DNA of 64,000 nucleotides from NCBI GenBank assembly GCA_017962445.1, contig JAGCVI010000018.1, positions 111,159 to 175,158 of the forward strand, written 5' to 3'. Of this stretch, positions 6,946 to 15,282 are shown piece after piece (position 1 is the stretch's first letter; the number at the start of each line of letters is the position of its first letter). This stretch comes from Bacteroidales bacterium (GTDB taxonomy: Bacteria; Bacteroidota; Bacteroidia; Bacteroidales; P3). The notes under the pieces were generated by a model. The model did no database searches, was not told the DNA's origin, and worked only from the letters and a program-made list of their open reading frames with translations. A program made the position numbers and the translations under genes.

Positions 6946-8307
6946 TCATTTCCATGCTGTGCGGTTCCCGTTGGCAGGTGGATTGCTCCTCCTCTTCAAC
7001 ATGTCGAGTTCTCTCTGCAGTATACTAATTTTGCTTTTCAGGTTGATGACACTTTCGGTCAACACATTGACACGATCGTTTTTTTCCTTGAGCGCCACAA
7101 GCAATTCAGACTCTTTGGCTTTTGATTTTTTCAACTGCGAGAACAGGTCTTCGAGATTTCTTGTAAGAGCCCTCTTGTCCTTTTCCAATCTTACTATCCT
7201 TTTCTTCAAGTCATTCAATTCATCTATTGTGGATGGTGAGACAATCGTATCTGGCTTATGGACAGGAACTGTGACAGGGGCAACAGCAGGTGCAGGTTCA
7301 TGGACAGGAACTGTGACAGGGGCGACAACAGATGCGGGAACCTGTGAGGCTTGCTTCATATTGCCAAGCACTTCCTGATACAGCTCGTAGCCATCGGCGT
7401 AGCGGTCGGCAGGATTTTTAGCGAGGCAACGCATGGTCATATCGACAAGCCACTTAGGAGCGTCGTCGCGGTGTATGACTGGTGGCTGGTCATCGCGATG
7501 GGCCTTGAAGACACGGAATATTTCTTCGTCGGACAACACTTTGGCATCGCTGCGTACCGGGAACGGCGGCCTGCCTGTCAACATGGCGTAGAGTACACAT
7601 CCGAAGCTGTAGATGTCGTCCTGCGGTGTGGGGTCAAGACCCTTTGACCGCTCCGGCGACTTGAACTCGATGGCGCCCTGCTTCTTGCGGCTGCTTCCCA
7701 CCACATCGGTATTGCCGTCCACTGCCAAGCCGAAATCGAGAAGTATATAGGTGCCATCGCTGCGACGCATGATATTGCCTGTGTGTATGTCGTTGTGGAT
7801 AACACGATACTTTTCTATCAAACAGCGCTCCACTTCTGAAGTTATCAGCGGCGAGCCGTCGTCGGCATCGTCAAGGTTGTCACTCTCGCGGTCGTAGCAC
7901 ACCTTGTAGATGTCGTGGTGACAGTAAGCCAATGCTGAGCCTATTTCGCGGAGCATACGCAGGGTCTCGTCGATAGGGACCTTGCCTCCGTATTGCTCTA
8001 TCAGCTTGCGAAGGTCGATGCCGTCGACCCAGTCCATCTCGACAAATGCGCGACCCGCCACATGACGAGGCTGGTACATTCTGACGATATTGTTGTGGCA
8101 GCCGTTGCCGAGGCGCAGCAACAAACGGCACTCATGCAGGAAGCTCTGATAAATCTTGTCGCTCTCCTTCTCCACATGGGCGTTGAGCACACGGATGGCA
8201 CGAATGTAGCCGTACTTGACGTTCTTTGCCTTGTACACCGTAGCATAACCGCCCTCGCCAAGCTCTTTCAGCAGAAGATATTCGTCGCCTAATTTATCGT
8301 ATTGCAT
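6946..8307 (-). CDS. Cytoplasmic Ser/Thr protein kinase-like protein with C-terminal coiled coil
   Basis: A 453-residue Hanks-type kinase. Seen in order: glycine loop GEGGYATVY (17-25), HND catalytic loop (171-173, with the base D173), DFG (191-193), SPE in place of APE (217-219), and an insertion around 138-165. The ATP-anchoring Lys of VAIK is Arg39 (RAIRVL), with the helix-C Glu probably E59. A Pro/Val linker with two APVTVPVH repeats (~330-350) precedes a coiled coil (~362-440). No transmembrane segment or PASTA domain is present. It lies 48 bp downstream of the SEDS-PBP fusion and upstream of the FGE gene, suggesting cell-wall-linked signalling. Activity with Arg39 is uncertain. Confidence 0.92.
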   Translation of the reverse strand: MQYDKLGDEYLLLKELGEGGYATVYKAKNVKYGYIRAIRVLNAHVEKESDKIYQSFLHECRLLLRLGNGCHNNIVRMYQPRHVAGRAFVEMDWVDGIDLRKLIEQYGGKVPIDETLRMLREIGSALAYCHHDIYKVCYDRESDNLDDADDGSPLITSEVERCLIEKYRVIHNDIHTGNIMRRSDGTYILLDFGLAVDGNTDVVGSSRKKQGAIEFKSPERSKGLDPTPQDDIYSFGCVLYAMLTGRPPFPVRSDAKVLSDEEIFRVFKAHRDDQPPVIHRDDAPKWLVDMTMRCLAKNPADRYADGYELYQEVLGNMKQASQVPASVVAPVTVPVHEPAPAVAPVTVPVHKPDTIVSPSTIDELNDLKKRIVRLEKDKRALTRNLEDLFSQLKKSKAKESELLVALKEKNDRVNVLTESVINLKSKISILQRELDMLKRRSNPPANGNRTAWK

Positions 8308-8355
8308 AACCTTATTTTTTCATTATACCATAGCAACTACACAATACCATCAATT

Positions 8356-11300
8356 TCATTGTTTATAGTATTCCAATTCTCTAAGCACTTTCAATACCGC
8401 ATCGCGACTGAACGCCATTGCCAGTCCCGAGCCTTCGTCGTTCAGACGTTCCATGCGAACAGCCACAGCCAAAGAATGCTTTTCGTTGTAGCCAGGCACA
8501 TTACATCCGTCAACATAGAAGATAAACCAGCCGTCGTTTATTTTCCGACCCTTGACAAGATCACGTTCAGGCGTACCTGTCTTGCCACCGACAGCATCGT
8601 CAGAGATGGCATTAACCGAAACACCGTTTTCTTTGTTACCATGCAGCGACATAGTATGCATATAGCCTTTCAAAAGAGATGCCTCTTTGCTACCGACAAT
8701 AGGTATACCCTCTTCGTATGGGTCGTTAAGGCAGAAACGAGTCTTAGGCATCACACCGCCGTTGGCAACCACCGACACCACACGCGCCATGCTGAGCGGA
8801 GTAGCAGAGAGCGTTCCCTGTCCCCATGCCCACATCCATTCTCTCTTACCCAAGGATTCTGGCTTGATGTCACGTGTGGACATATACTTCTTGTATTCGG
8901 CAATGCCGACACTATGTTTTTCGCTGACTATACCTTTCCAAAAAGAGCGTCTTCTACCGAGCATAGGCGAGTAACGGAAAAAGTAGGGCGTTATGCTTTC
9001 TATCTTGTCATCATATCCAAGCATGACTCCAACAGAAGCATAGATGCTGTCGAGATTGGAATAGAGGTCCAGTTGGTTCATCAGGTTGACGAAATAGCAG
9101 TTGGAAGAATATGCTATTGCACGTTCCATGGTTACGACACCTTGAGGCTCTTTGATTATTCCGTTTTTCACTTCGATATACTCTTTATCGTACATCTTAT
9201 ATTTATTTTCAGATGCCTTCAATCCATATTTCTGAAGGCCCGCCAAGGCTGTCATCACCTTGGCTGTTGAGCCTGGCATGGTGGGATAGACAAGACCAAG
9301 GTCTCGGTCAGTGTAGGCATGTCTCAAATTCTTGTCCTTGTAAAAGTTTTCATCGGAGTGAAGGCGTACGGTATCCTTGTTTACAGGAGGGTAGACGGCC
9401 GAGGCCAGCATGTCGCCTCTCTCGGCGTCAAGCACCACAACCGAAACACGCAGCAGGTTCTTGTTTTTGTATATATTCTTATTTTCCCTTTGGATATAGT
9501 CAATTATTTCATCCTGCAAACGGCATTGCAGTTTGGCATCGAGTGTCAGATAAAGATCCTGAGGATTGATGAATCGCGATTTGCGGTTGTTGACTTTTTC
9601 TATCCTGCCGCTGCGACGACCTGCTTTCAGGAGTGGCAGCAAGGCGCTGTAGTCGCGCAGCACCACCTGTTCTGAATAGAGTTCGACAGGAGGCTGGTAG
9701 CGGTCGGCGACGTAGCGACTGGACATCACATCGATTTTCACAGGTTTGGTGTGGGCGCTGTCGGCATAGAGCACATTGTCGAAGCCTCGCAGATAAGACA
9801 TGTGCTGCCATTCGGCCATATAGCCAAGATTGGTTGACGAGACGGCAGTGCCAGGATTGGCATCGCCCACCATAAACAACAGGCGGTCGCCCAAGGGATA
9901 GTAGCGACGTGTGCGGTGGGAACGCAAATTCTGCAATTCCTGTTCGCTGACACCCATTTCGACATAATTCTTGTAATTGATACTGTCGAGCGTGCTTGTG
10001 GCCAGCAGTATGCCGTTGCGGTCGTAGATATTGCCAGCCTGCAAAGCCCACTGGATATCGTTGATACGAGGATTGTACTGCACCAAGTTTTCGCCAGTCA
10101 CCGAAGTGACATACAAAGGCCGTATCAACGTGTCGTTGCGCTTGAACACCATGGTGCGGACAAAGACAAAAAGCACAAACATCGAAAGGGCAAACCATGC
10201 CAAGCGCGTCACCGCCACCGGAGCGCCATAGGGGCGGAATAGGTTGTCGGCGGCACGGTCGGCGGCATTGTCTTCGCGTGGGGCGAAGGTGTGCGCCTCG
10301 ACACTGAGCACAAGTCCGAAAGCCATCAGTGTCATTATCATGCTCACACGCCCGTAGCTCAAAAGCGGCACAGCGACGCCAGTCAACGGGATGACACCAG
10401 TACTGCCAAGTGCTATGACAGTGAACTGCACGGCAGTGACAACAGCGATGCCGAGACAAACAAAGAAGGCGAAATGGTTGCGAGAGCGGTAGCCCACAGC
10501 AACGGTATGGTGAAGTATTGCCAGAAGCAGCATCACGACAACAAGCAGTCCAAGCCAGCCCATCTGTTCGCCAAGGCTGGAAAGCACCATGTCGGTATGG
10601 AACGCAGGGATATAATTCGGCGAGCCATTACCGAAACCCTGTCCAAACAAGCCCCCCGAGGCAAGACCCCAGAGGCCTTCGGCCACCTGGCTGTTGGCCA
10701 CGGGATGGAGATCGGCACCGTCGAGGCCAAGCTCGCCCCACGGATTGGAACACATGTCGCTGCGCATGGCGAAACGCTCGCCGATGCTGCCCGGCAAGTT
10801 ACGGGCGAAGACAAAGACAGAGATGACGGCGTTGGCCATCATAGGCGACTCGATAATCTGACGTTTGGTGACAACCCACCATATAATCCACAACACAAAC
10901 CACAAGATTGCAAAGAGGCCTGCAGAATAGACCTTGCCGCCGATCCACACGACAAGCAGAAATGAGAGCACACCGACAAAAAGAAGGAAGATGTCGCTCC
11001 TTATAGCACTCGACATAAAGCTACGCTCAGCACCACCCCAACTGCCTTTAGACTTGATGACAGAATAGATGACTATGAACGAGAAAAGGAGCACAAGGCC
11101 AGGTCCCATATCGCCCAAAACAAGGTATATCAACAACATGCAGAACAAGGCAATGAAAATGCCCGACACATGACGTAGCTTGTTCCAAGTAAGGGAGATA
11201 TTACCCTCGGAGGAATAGCCGACAAGGCTGTCTGCCTTGCGGCAGAACCACGCCGACATGAAGAACACTATCAGGTACTTGGCTATCTCGCTCGGCTGGA

Positions 11301-12600
11301 ATGTCAGCGGACCGATTTTAAGATTGACTCCCATGCCGCCGACACTGCGTCCCAGAGGTGAGAACAGCAGGAGTGTGAGCAGCAAAGCTATCAAATAATA
11401 ACCCAGGCCTTTGCTTTTGAGCATTGTGCCGACACGGTCGAACCACGGGCTGCGGAAGAACATCTTCAAATCGACGAACTGCAGCACCGCCATGGCAACA
11501 ACACCAGCGACAACACCTTTTAGATAGTCGACAGCTATAAGATTGTCGACCAACGGGTCGTTGAACGAAAACATGCCAAGCAGACCGATGCCCGTAACAC
11601 CCATGAAAGCCGCCACAGGCCAGTAGACAGCCTCCTTGCGGCGACGCAGCCACATCACACCGCACAAAGCGAACCAGCTTACGAGGAACAGCACCGCCGA
11701 CCTCGAGACAAGCCCTTTCCACTGGTTCGGAGTGCGAAGGGTGAAAGAGTGGTCGTCGCGGATGACACGAAGTGTGGCATCGTCGAAGATGGAAACACGC
11801 AACGGCTGCTGATGGAATGTAAAATGCAGATTGCCATAGCTCTTTTTGAAAAACGACATCAACCGGTCTTTCAAACCCGACGGAGCGTTAGCTGTACGTC
11901 CCAATGTGCCACCGGTGGTGCCTTGCGAACGACCGTACTCATAGCCTTCACGCACAGGCAACACGCTGTAAGAGGCCGCAGTGTCGAGCCCCACAAACGA
12001 GGCCTCGCCCTGGGCGGACGTTATGGCGATGGCGACGACAGTGCTTTGCGGCAAAGCGTTGGAATCGAAGGTGTGCAGGCAAAGGTTGACCGATACACCT
12101 GCAACGGCAGCGTCCTTATCCATGACACGCACAGAGATGCTTCCATTGCCCGATGCCAGATTGACCTTCGAAGATGAGTCGCACAAAACCGAGTCGGATA
12201 TGAAATCGAAGTCCGAAACGACACTCCTCGCCTTGCTGGCCATAGCAGTGAGTTTGCTACGATTACTATCCAGCCCTTCCAATATTGAAACCGGCAGCTT
12301 CCAGCTGTTCATCCGAAGGCTGTAGAGTGACGCCAAATCGCGGCCGGGGCCTTTTAAAGAATCGGAAAGGAATTTCGCCACAAGCCTGGCATCGGCAGTG
12401 TCGGAAAAATAATTCCTGTTGAGCAGAACACTCTCAATGTCACGTGCCTCGACATTGCGGTCCAGATTGACAGAGAGGTAACTTTTATAGTCCTCCTCAA
12501 CATCTGAGAAATCAGCACGATAGGCACGAACCAACCTGGCGCACAGCAAAATGAAGCATACGGTGACTATCAGTATTGAGAACTTGCGCAGAATTTTCAT
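8356..12600 (-). CDS. SEDS (RodA/FtsW) - class B PBP fusion, peptidoglycan polymerase/transpeptidase
   Basis: A 1414-residue protein. The N-terminus has one transmembrane helix (about 7-26) and a ~270-residue extracytoplasmic region of unknown type, with an Ig/carboxypeptidase-regulatory-like stretch near 150-210. Residues ~300-770 are a multi-pass SEDS glycosyltransferase, with the motif HTDMVLSSLGEQMGWLG holding the likely catalytic D670, and PLTGVAVPLLSYGRVS. The C-terminal half is a class B PBP: GNIYDRNGILLA, SxxK motif STAK (Ser1111, Lys1114), SxN (S1165-N1167) and KTGT (1340-1343). SEDS and bPBP are normally separate partners, so this one chain would polymerise and cross-link glycan. 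The kinase gene follows, as in actinobacterial rodA-pbpA-pknAB loci. Confidence 0.93.
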   Translation of the reverse strand: MKILRKFSILIVTVCFILLCARLVRAYRADFSDVEEDYKSYLSVNLDRNVEARDIESVLLNRNYFSDTADARLVAKFLSDSLKGPGRDLASLYSLRMNSWKLPVSILEGLDSNRSKLTAMASKARSVVSDFDFISDSVLCDSSSKVNLASGNGSISVRVMDKDAAVAGVSVNLCLHTFDSNALPQSTVVAIAITSAQGEASFVGLDTAASYSVLPVREGYEYGRSQGTTGGTLGRTANAPSGLKDRLMSFFKKSYGNLHFTFHQQPLRVSIFDDATLRVIRDDHSFTLRTPNQWKGLVSRSAVLFLVSWFALCGVMWLRRRKEAVYWPVAAFMGVTGIGLLGMFSFNDPLVDNLIAVDYLKGVVAGVVAMAVLQFVDLKMFFRSPWFDRVGTMLKSKGLGYYLIALLLTLLLFSPLGRSVGGMGVNLKIGPLTFQPSEIAKYLIVFFMSAWFCRKADSLVGYSSEGNISLTWNKLRHVSGIFIALFCMLLIYLVLGDMGPGLVLLFSFIVIYSVIKSKGSWGGAERSFMSSAIRSDIFLLFVGVLSFLLVVWIGGKVYSAGLFAILWFVLWIIWWVVTKRQIIESPMMANAVISVFVFARNLPGSIGERFAMRSDMCSNPWGELGLDGADLHPVANSQVAEGLWGLASGGLFGQGFGNGSPNYIPAFHTDMVLSSLGEQMGWLGLLVVVMLLLAILHHTVAVGYRSRNHFAFFVCLGIAVVTAVQFTVIALGSTGVIPLTGVAVPLLSYGRVSMIMTLMAFGLVLSVEAHTFAPREDNAADRAADNLFRPYGAPVAVTRLAWFALSMFVLFVFVRTMVFKRNDTLIRPLYVTSVTGENLVQYNPRINDIQWALQAGNIYDRNGILLATSTLDSINYKNYVEMGVSEQELQNLRSHRTRRYYPLGDRLLFMVGDANPGTAVSSTNLGYMAEWQHMSYLRGFDNVLYADSAHTKPVKIDVMSSRYVADRYQPPVELYSEQVVLRDYSALLPLLKAGRRSGRIEKVNNRKSRFINPQDLYLTLDAKLQCRLQDEIIDYIQRENKNIYKNKNLLRVSVVVLDAERGDMLASAVYPPVNKDTVRLHSDENFYKDKNLRHAYTDRDLGLVYPTMPGSTAKVMTALAGLQKYGLKASENKYKMYDKEYIEVKNGIIKEPQGVVTMERAIAYSSNCYFVNLMNQLDLYSNLDSIYASVGVMLGYDDKIESITPYFFRYSPMLGRRRSFWKGIVSEKHSVGIAEYKKYMSTRDIKPESLGKREWMWAWGQGTLSATPLSMARVVSVVANGGVMPKTRFCLNDPYEEGIPIVGSKEASLLKGYMHTMSLHGNKENGVSVNAISDDAVGGKTGTPERDLVKGRKINDGWFIFYVDGCNVPGYNEKHSLAVAVRMERLNDEGSGLAMAFSRDAVLKVLRELEYYKQ

Positions 12601-12620
12601 ATATTATTCAATTTGAGGTG

Positions 12621-12628
12621 CAAAAGTA
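12621..12628 (-). promoter_or_regulatory. -7 box for the SEDS-PBP / kinase / FGE transcription unit
   Basis: TACTTTTG on the minus strand, about 20 bp upstream of the start codon at 12600. The -33 element is not clear. Confidence 0.4.
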
Positions 12629-12840
12629 CACATTTTTTTATAAATGGTTACATTAAATATTATTGCATTATATAAAAGTCGCTGTAACAGCAATTTGCAG
12701 ACAAAGACAACCTTGATTGGCGTCGTAATCATCTGAACTTGAAACGATATTCCTTAAAAAATAAAGGTTACATAACACAATAATATGAAGGCTTGTGAGT
12801 TATCAGTGATAATTATATCAGAAACAACAAAAATCAAATA

Positions 12841-13821
12841 ATGATGAAAAAGCTATTTGCCTTAGTACTTCTGGGAGTAATCACAATGATTGCCGTGCCT
12901 GCCGAGGCGCAGACACCTCAGGAGAAATTCATGAAATACAAAACCGCCGCCGAACAGGGCGATCCCTACTATCAATACGTGCTTGCCCAGTGCTACGAGT
13001 TCGGAACTGGAGTGGAGAAGAACATGGATCTGGCCGTGAAATGGTATACGAAAGCCGCCGAGAATGGCGATGTCGACGCCCAATACGACCTTGCTTTTTT
13101 ATACTACGACGGATACGGAGTGGAACAGAACTCAACGAAGGCATTTGAATGGTTTATGAAAGCCTCCCTACAGGGCGACCCTGATGCACAATACTATCTT
13201 GCCGAATGCTACATGTATGGCGAGGGCGTTGAACAGGACAAAGCCAAGGCTATAGAATGGCTGACACGATCCGCAGCGCTAGACTCGAAATATTCTCAAT
13301 TCGAACTTGGCTACTGCTACTATTTCGGAAAAGAAGTGACCAAAGACTACAACAAAGCATTCAATTTGTTCCTGAAATCAGCCGAACAAGATTATGACGA
13401 GGCTCAGTACTATCTCGGAGCATGCTACTATTACGGGAATGGCGTGGCAAAAAACTACACCAAAGCCTTCGAATGGTTCATGAAAGCCGCCGAACAAGGC
13501 CATGTCGAATCTATGTATGAAGTTGCGATATGCTATGAAGACGGGGAAGGCGTGGCAAAAGACCAGGTAAAAGCCGTCGAATGGTACACCAAGGCCGCAA
13601 AGCTAGGATATGCCTCTGCACAAAATAACCTCGGGTGGTGCTACAAAAATGGCCTCGGTGTGGCCAAGGACCTGACCAAGGCTGTGGAATTGTTCACCAA
13701 GGCCGCCAACAACGGAGACACCCTAGCCATGAAGAATCTGGCCGACTGCTATGAAAACGGCGAGGGCGTGGCCAAAGACCTCGAAAAAGCCAGATACTGG
13801 AGAAACAAAGCCAATGAATAG
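12841..13821 (+). CDS. Exported Sel1-like repeat protein
   Basis: A 326-residue protein with a signal peptide (MMKKLFALVLLGVITMIAV...AEAQ) followed by eight consecutive ~36-residue Sel1-like repeats (consensus AEQGDxxAQYxLAxCYxxGxGVxKDxxKAxEWxxKA), filling the rest of the chain. Such alpha-solenoids mediate protein-protein contacts, and in bacteria are often exported scaffolds or envelope-stress sensors. Repeat 4 is the least regular (GKEVTKDY). It is divergent from the SEDS-PBP operon across a 240-bp gap. A specific partner cannot be named. Confidence 0.9.
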   Translation: MMKKLFALVLLGVITMIAVPAEAQTPQEKFMKYKTAAEQGDPYYQYVLAQCYEFGTGVEKNMDLAVKWYTKAAENGDVDAQYDLAFLYYDGYGVEQNSTKAFEWFMKASLQGDPDAQYYLAECYMYGEGVEQDKAKAIEWLTRSAALDSKYSQFELGYCYYFGKEVTKDYNKAFNLFLKSAEQDYDEAQYYLGACYYYGNGVAKNYTKAFEWFMKAAEQGHVESMYEVAICYEDGEGVAKDQVKAVEWYTKAAKLGYASAQNNLGWCYKNGLGVAKDLTKAVELFTKAANNGDTLAMKNLADCYENGEGVAKDLEKARYWRNKANE

Positions 13822-13859
13822 CAACCAACGCAACATCATCACAGTTTCTCAAAAATACG

Positions 13860-13867
13860 TAACTTTG
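13860..13867 (+). promoter_or_regulatory. -7 box for the MORN-repeat protein gene
   Basis: TAACTTTG, 27 bp upstream of the ATG at 13895, fits the Bacteroidota -7 consensus. Confidence 0.45.
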
Positions 13868-13894
13868 CAAACTAAAACGATATAAGCAAGCATT

Positions 13895-14914
13895 ATGAAA
13901 TTTAGACTTATCGTACTGATTCTTTTGTGCTTGGGATTCACCTGCAACGCACAGAACAAAAGAGACAACATGGGTCGCCGCCAAGGCAAATGGATTAAGA
14001 CCGACAAAGACGGAAGCCGCATCTTTGAAGGCGAATTCAAAGACGACAAGGAAATCGGAGTCTTCAACTACTACTACCCCGACGGAACCCTTAAAATCCG
14101 CAACACCTATACCATCCCCGGCCGCTACTGCCGCCACGAGGCTTACGACAGACAAGGTCACCTGCTGGCCACCGGCTTCTTCGACCAGAAGAACCGCGAC
14201 AGCGTGTGGCATTTCTATAACGAACAGGGGCGACTGGTTAAAACCGCCGGCTACCGCATGGGCATCAAGCAGGGTGCACATATAATCTTCACTGCCACGG
14301 GCGACACAGCCGAGATCTCGAATTGGGACGACAACCGCCGCCACGGCCGCTGGTGGAAACGCATTGGCGAAAAAGGCTGGATTTCCGGAAAATACATCAA
14401 CGGCCTGATGCAGGGCAAGCTGGTTGAATATGCCGACAACGGACAGAAAGTGCGCGAAGGCAACTACAAGGACGGCATGAAAGACGGCAAATACCAGTAC
14501 TTCGAGAACGGCAGCGTCACCGTGGACGAGACATGGCAGACCGGTACGCTCACAGACCGCAAGATAAGGATTAACGTCAACAACAGCATCCGCATGCAGT
14601 CGGTGTTCGGCATAGCCTATTTCCTCCCCAAGGGCAGCAACGGCACCATTGTTTTTCTCAACGACGGCAGCAAACTGATGTGCAGCGACCAGTTTGAAAC
14701 CATCAACGAACGTGTGGGCCGCGACCTCTTCGTTATCGTCGACCGCAACAGCCGCCTGATGGCAAACATCGGCAACATCATCGACATAGTCCCCGACGAC
14801 GACGGCAGGCCGACACTCGAGCTCGAGCCTAAGCCGCCATTCGAAATCTTCCCCGACGACGACTGCATAAAACTGGTCAAGTCATTGAAACGCTTAGACG
14901 AGCTGGATGAATAA
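13895..14914 (+). CDS. Exported MORN-type repeat protein (YwqK-like)
   Basis: A 339-residue protein with a signal peptide ending around TCNAQ. Repeats of the MORN variant type follow (RRQGKWIKTDKDGSRIFEGEF, KEIGVFNYYYPDGTLK, RHGRWWKRIGEKGWISGKY, MQGKLVEYADNGQKVREGNY, MKDGKYQYFENGSV). The last ~120 residues have no repeat, and carry a possible protease- or pepsin-like stretch (NGTIVFLNDGSKLM) that I cannot assign. Relatives are often annotated as toxin-antitoxin YwqK family antitoxin, but that name is not functional evidence. It is a probable cell-surface or periplasmic protein. Confidence 0.85.
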   Translation: MKFRLIVLILLCLGFTCNAQNKRDNMGRRQGKWIKTDKDGSRIFEGEFKDDKEIGVFNYYYPDGTLKIRNTYTIPGRYCRHEAYDRQGHLLATGFFDQKNRDSVWHFYNEQGRLVKTAGYRMGIKQGAHIIFTATGDTAEISNWDDNRRHGRWWKRIGEKGWISGKYINGLMQGKLVEYADNGQKVREGNYKDGMKDGKYQYFENGSVTVDETWQTGTLTDRKIRINVNNSIRMQSVFGIAYFLPKGSNGTIVFLNDGSKLMCSDQFETINERVGRDLFVIVDRNSRLMANIGNIIDIVPDDDGRPTLELEPKPPFEIFPDDDCIKLVKSLKRLDELDE

Positions 14915-14984
14915 GCAATGAATGTATGACACCTGTCATGGCAATGAGTACCTTAGATTGTTTCTCTGTTCCGATTACGGAATA

Positions 14985-15093
14985 CAATAAAAAAGTAAGG
15001 ACGTTTCCACAACGTCCTTACTCACATTAAACACTATTACAAAATCCAAATTATTTCTTATTAAGCATTCAATCGATTTTCATCTCTTGAATT
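14985..15093 (-). ncRNA. Candidate small RNA with own promoter and intrinsic terminator
   Basis: On the minus strand a full promoter (TTTG at 15127-15130, 19 nt, TATTTTTG at 15100-15107) is followed about 80 nt later by a perfect 11-bp hairpin, GTAAGGACGTT/AACGTCCTTAC (14995-15021), with a 5-nt loop and then six Ts (14989-14994). No gene on that strand lies between. Only two tiny ATG-initiated frames of five or fewer codons occur inside. This predicts an RNA of about 105 nt. It lies tail-to-tail with the MORN-repeat gene. No family was recognised. Confidence 0.45.
14995..15021 (-). terminator. Intrinsic terminator of the candidate small RNA
   Basis: A perfect 11-bp stem, 5-nt loop, then six Ts on the minus strand. 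On the plus strand there is no T run after the stem, so it is oriented for the minus strand. Confidence 0.6.
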
Positions 15094-15099
15094 CGAAAG

Positions 15100-15130
15100 C
15101 AAAAATACAACATTTTTTCAAACCGACAAA
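15100..15130 (-). promoter_or_regulatory. Promoter of the candidate small RNA
   Basis: TTTG-N19-TATTTTTG on the minus strand, one of the best matches to the -33/-7 consensus in the window, with no protein gene to serve. The rest of the 14915-15282 gap is A/T-rich and featureless. Confidence 0.5.
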
Positions 15131-15282
15131 ATTTTTTTTCATTTTTTCTCGTACAAAAAGACAAAAATTCACAATATCAACAAAATAAACAATAGATTTT
15201 TTTATTAACAGGAGCAAAATATCAGTTACGATTTAGACGTTTGACGAGAAAAAAAGTGAAAAAAAAACAAATATAACACGCA

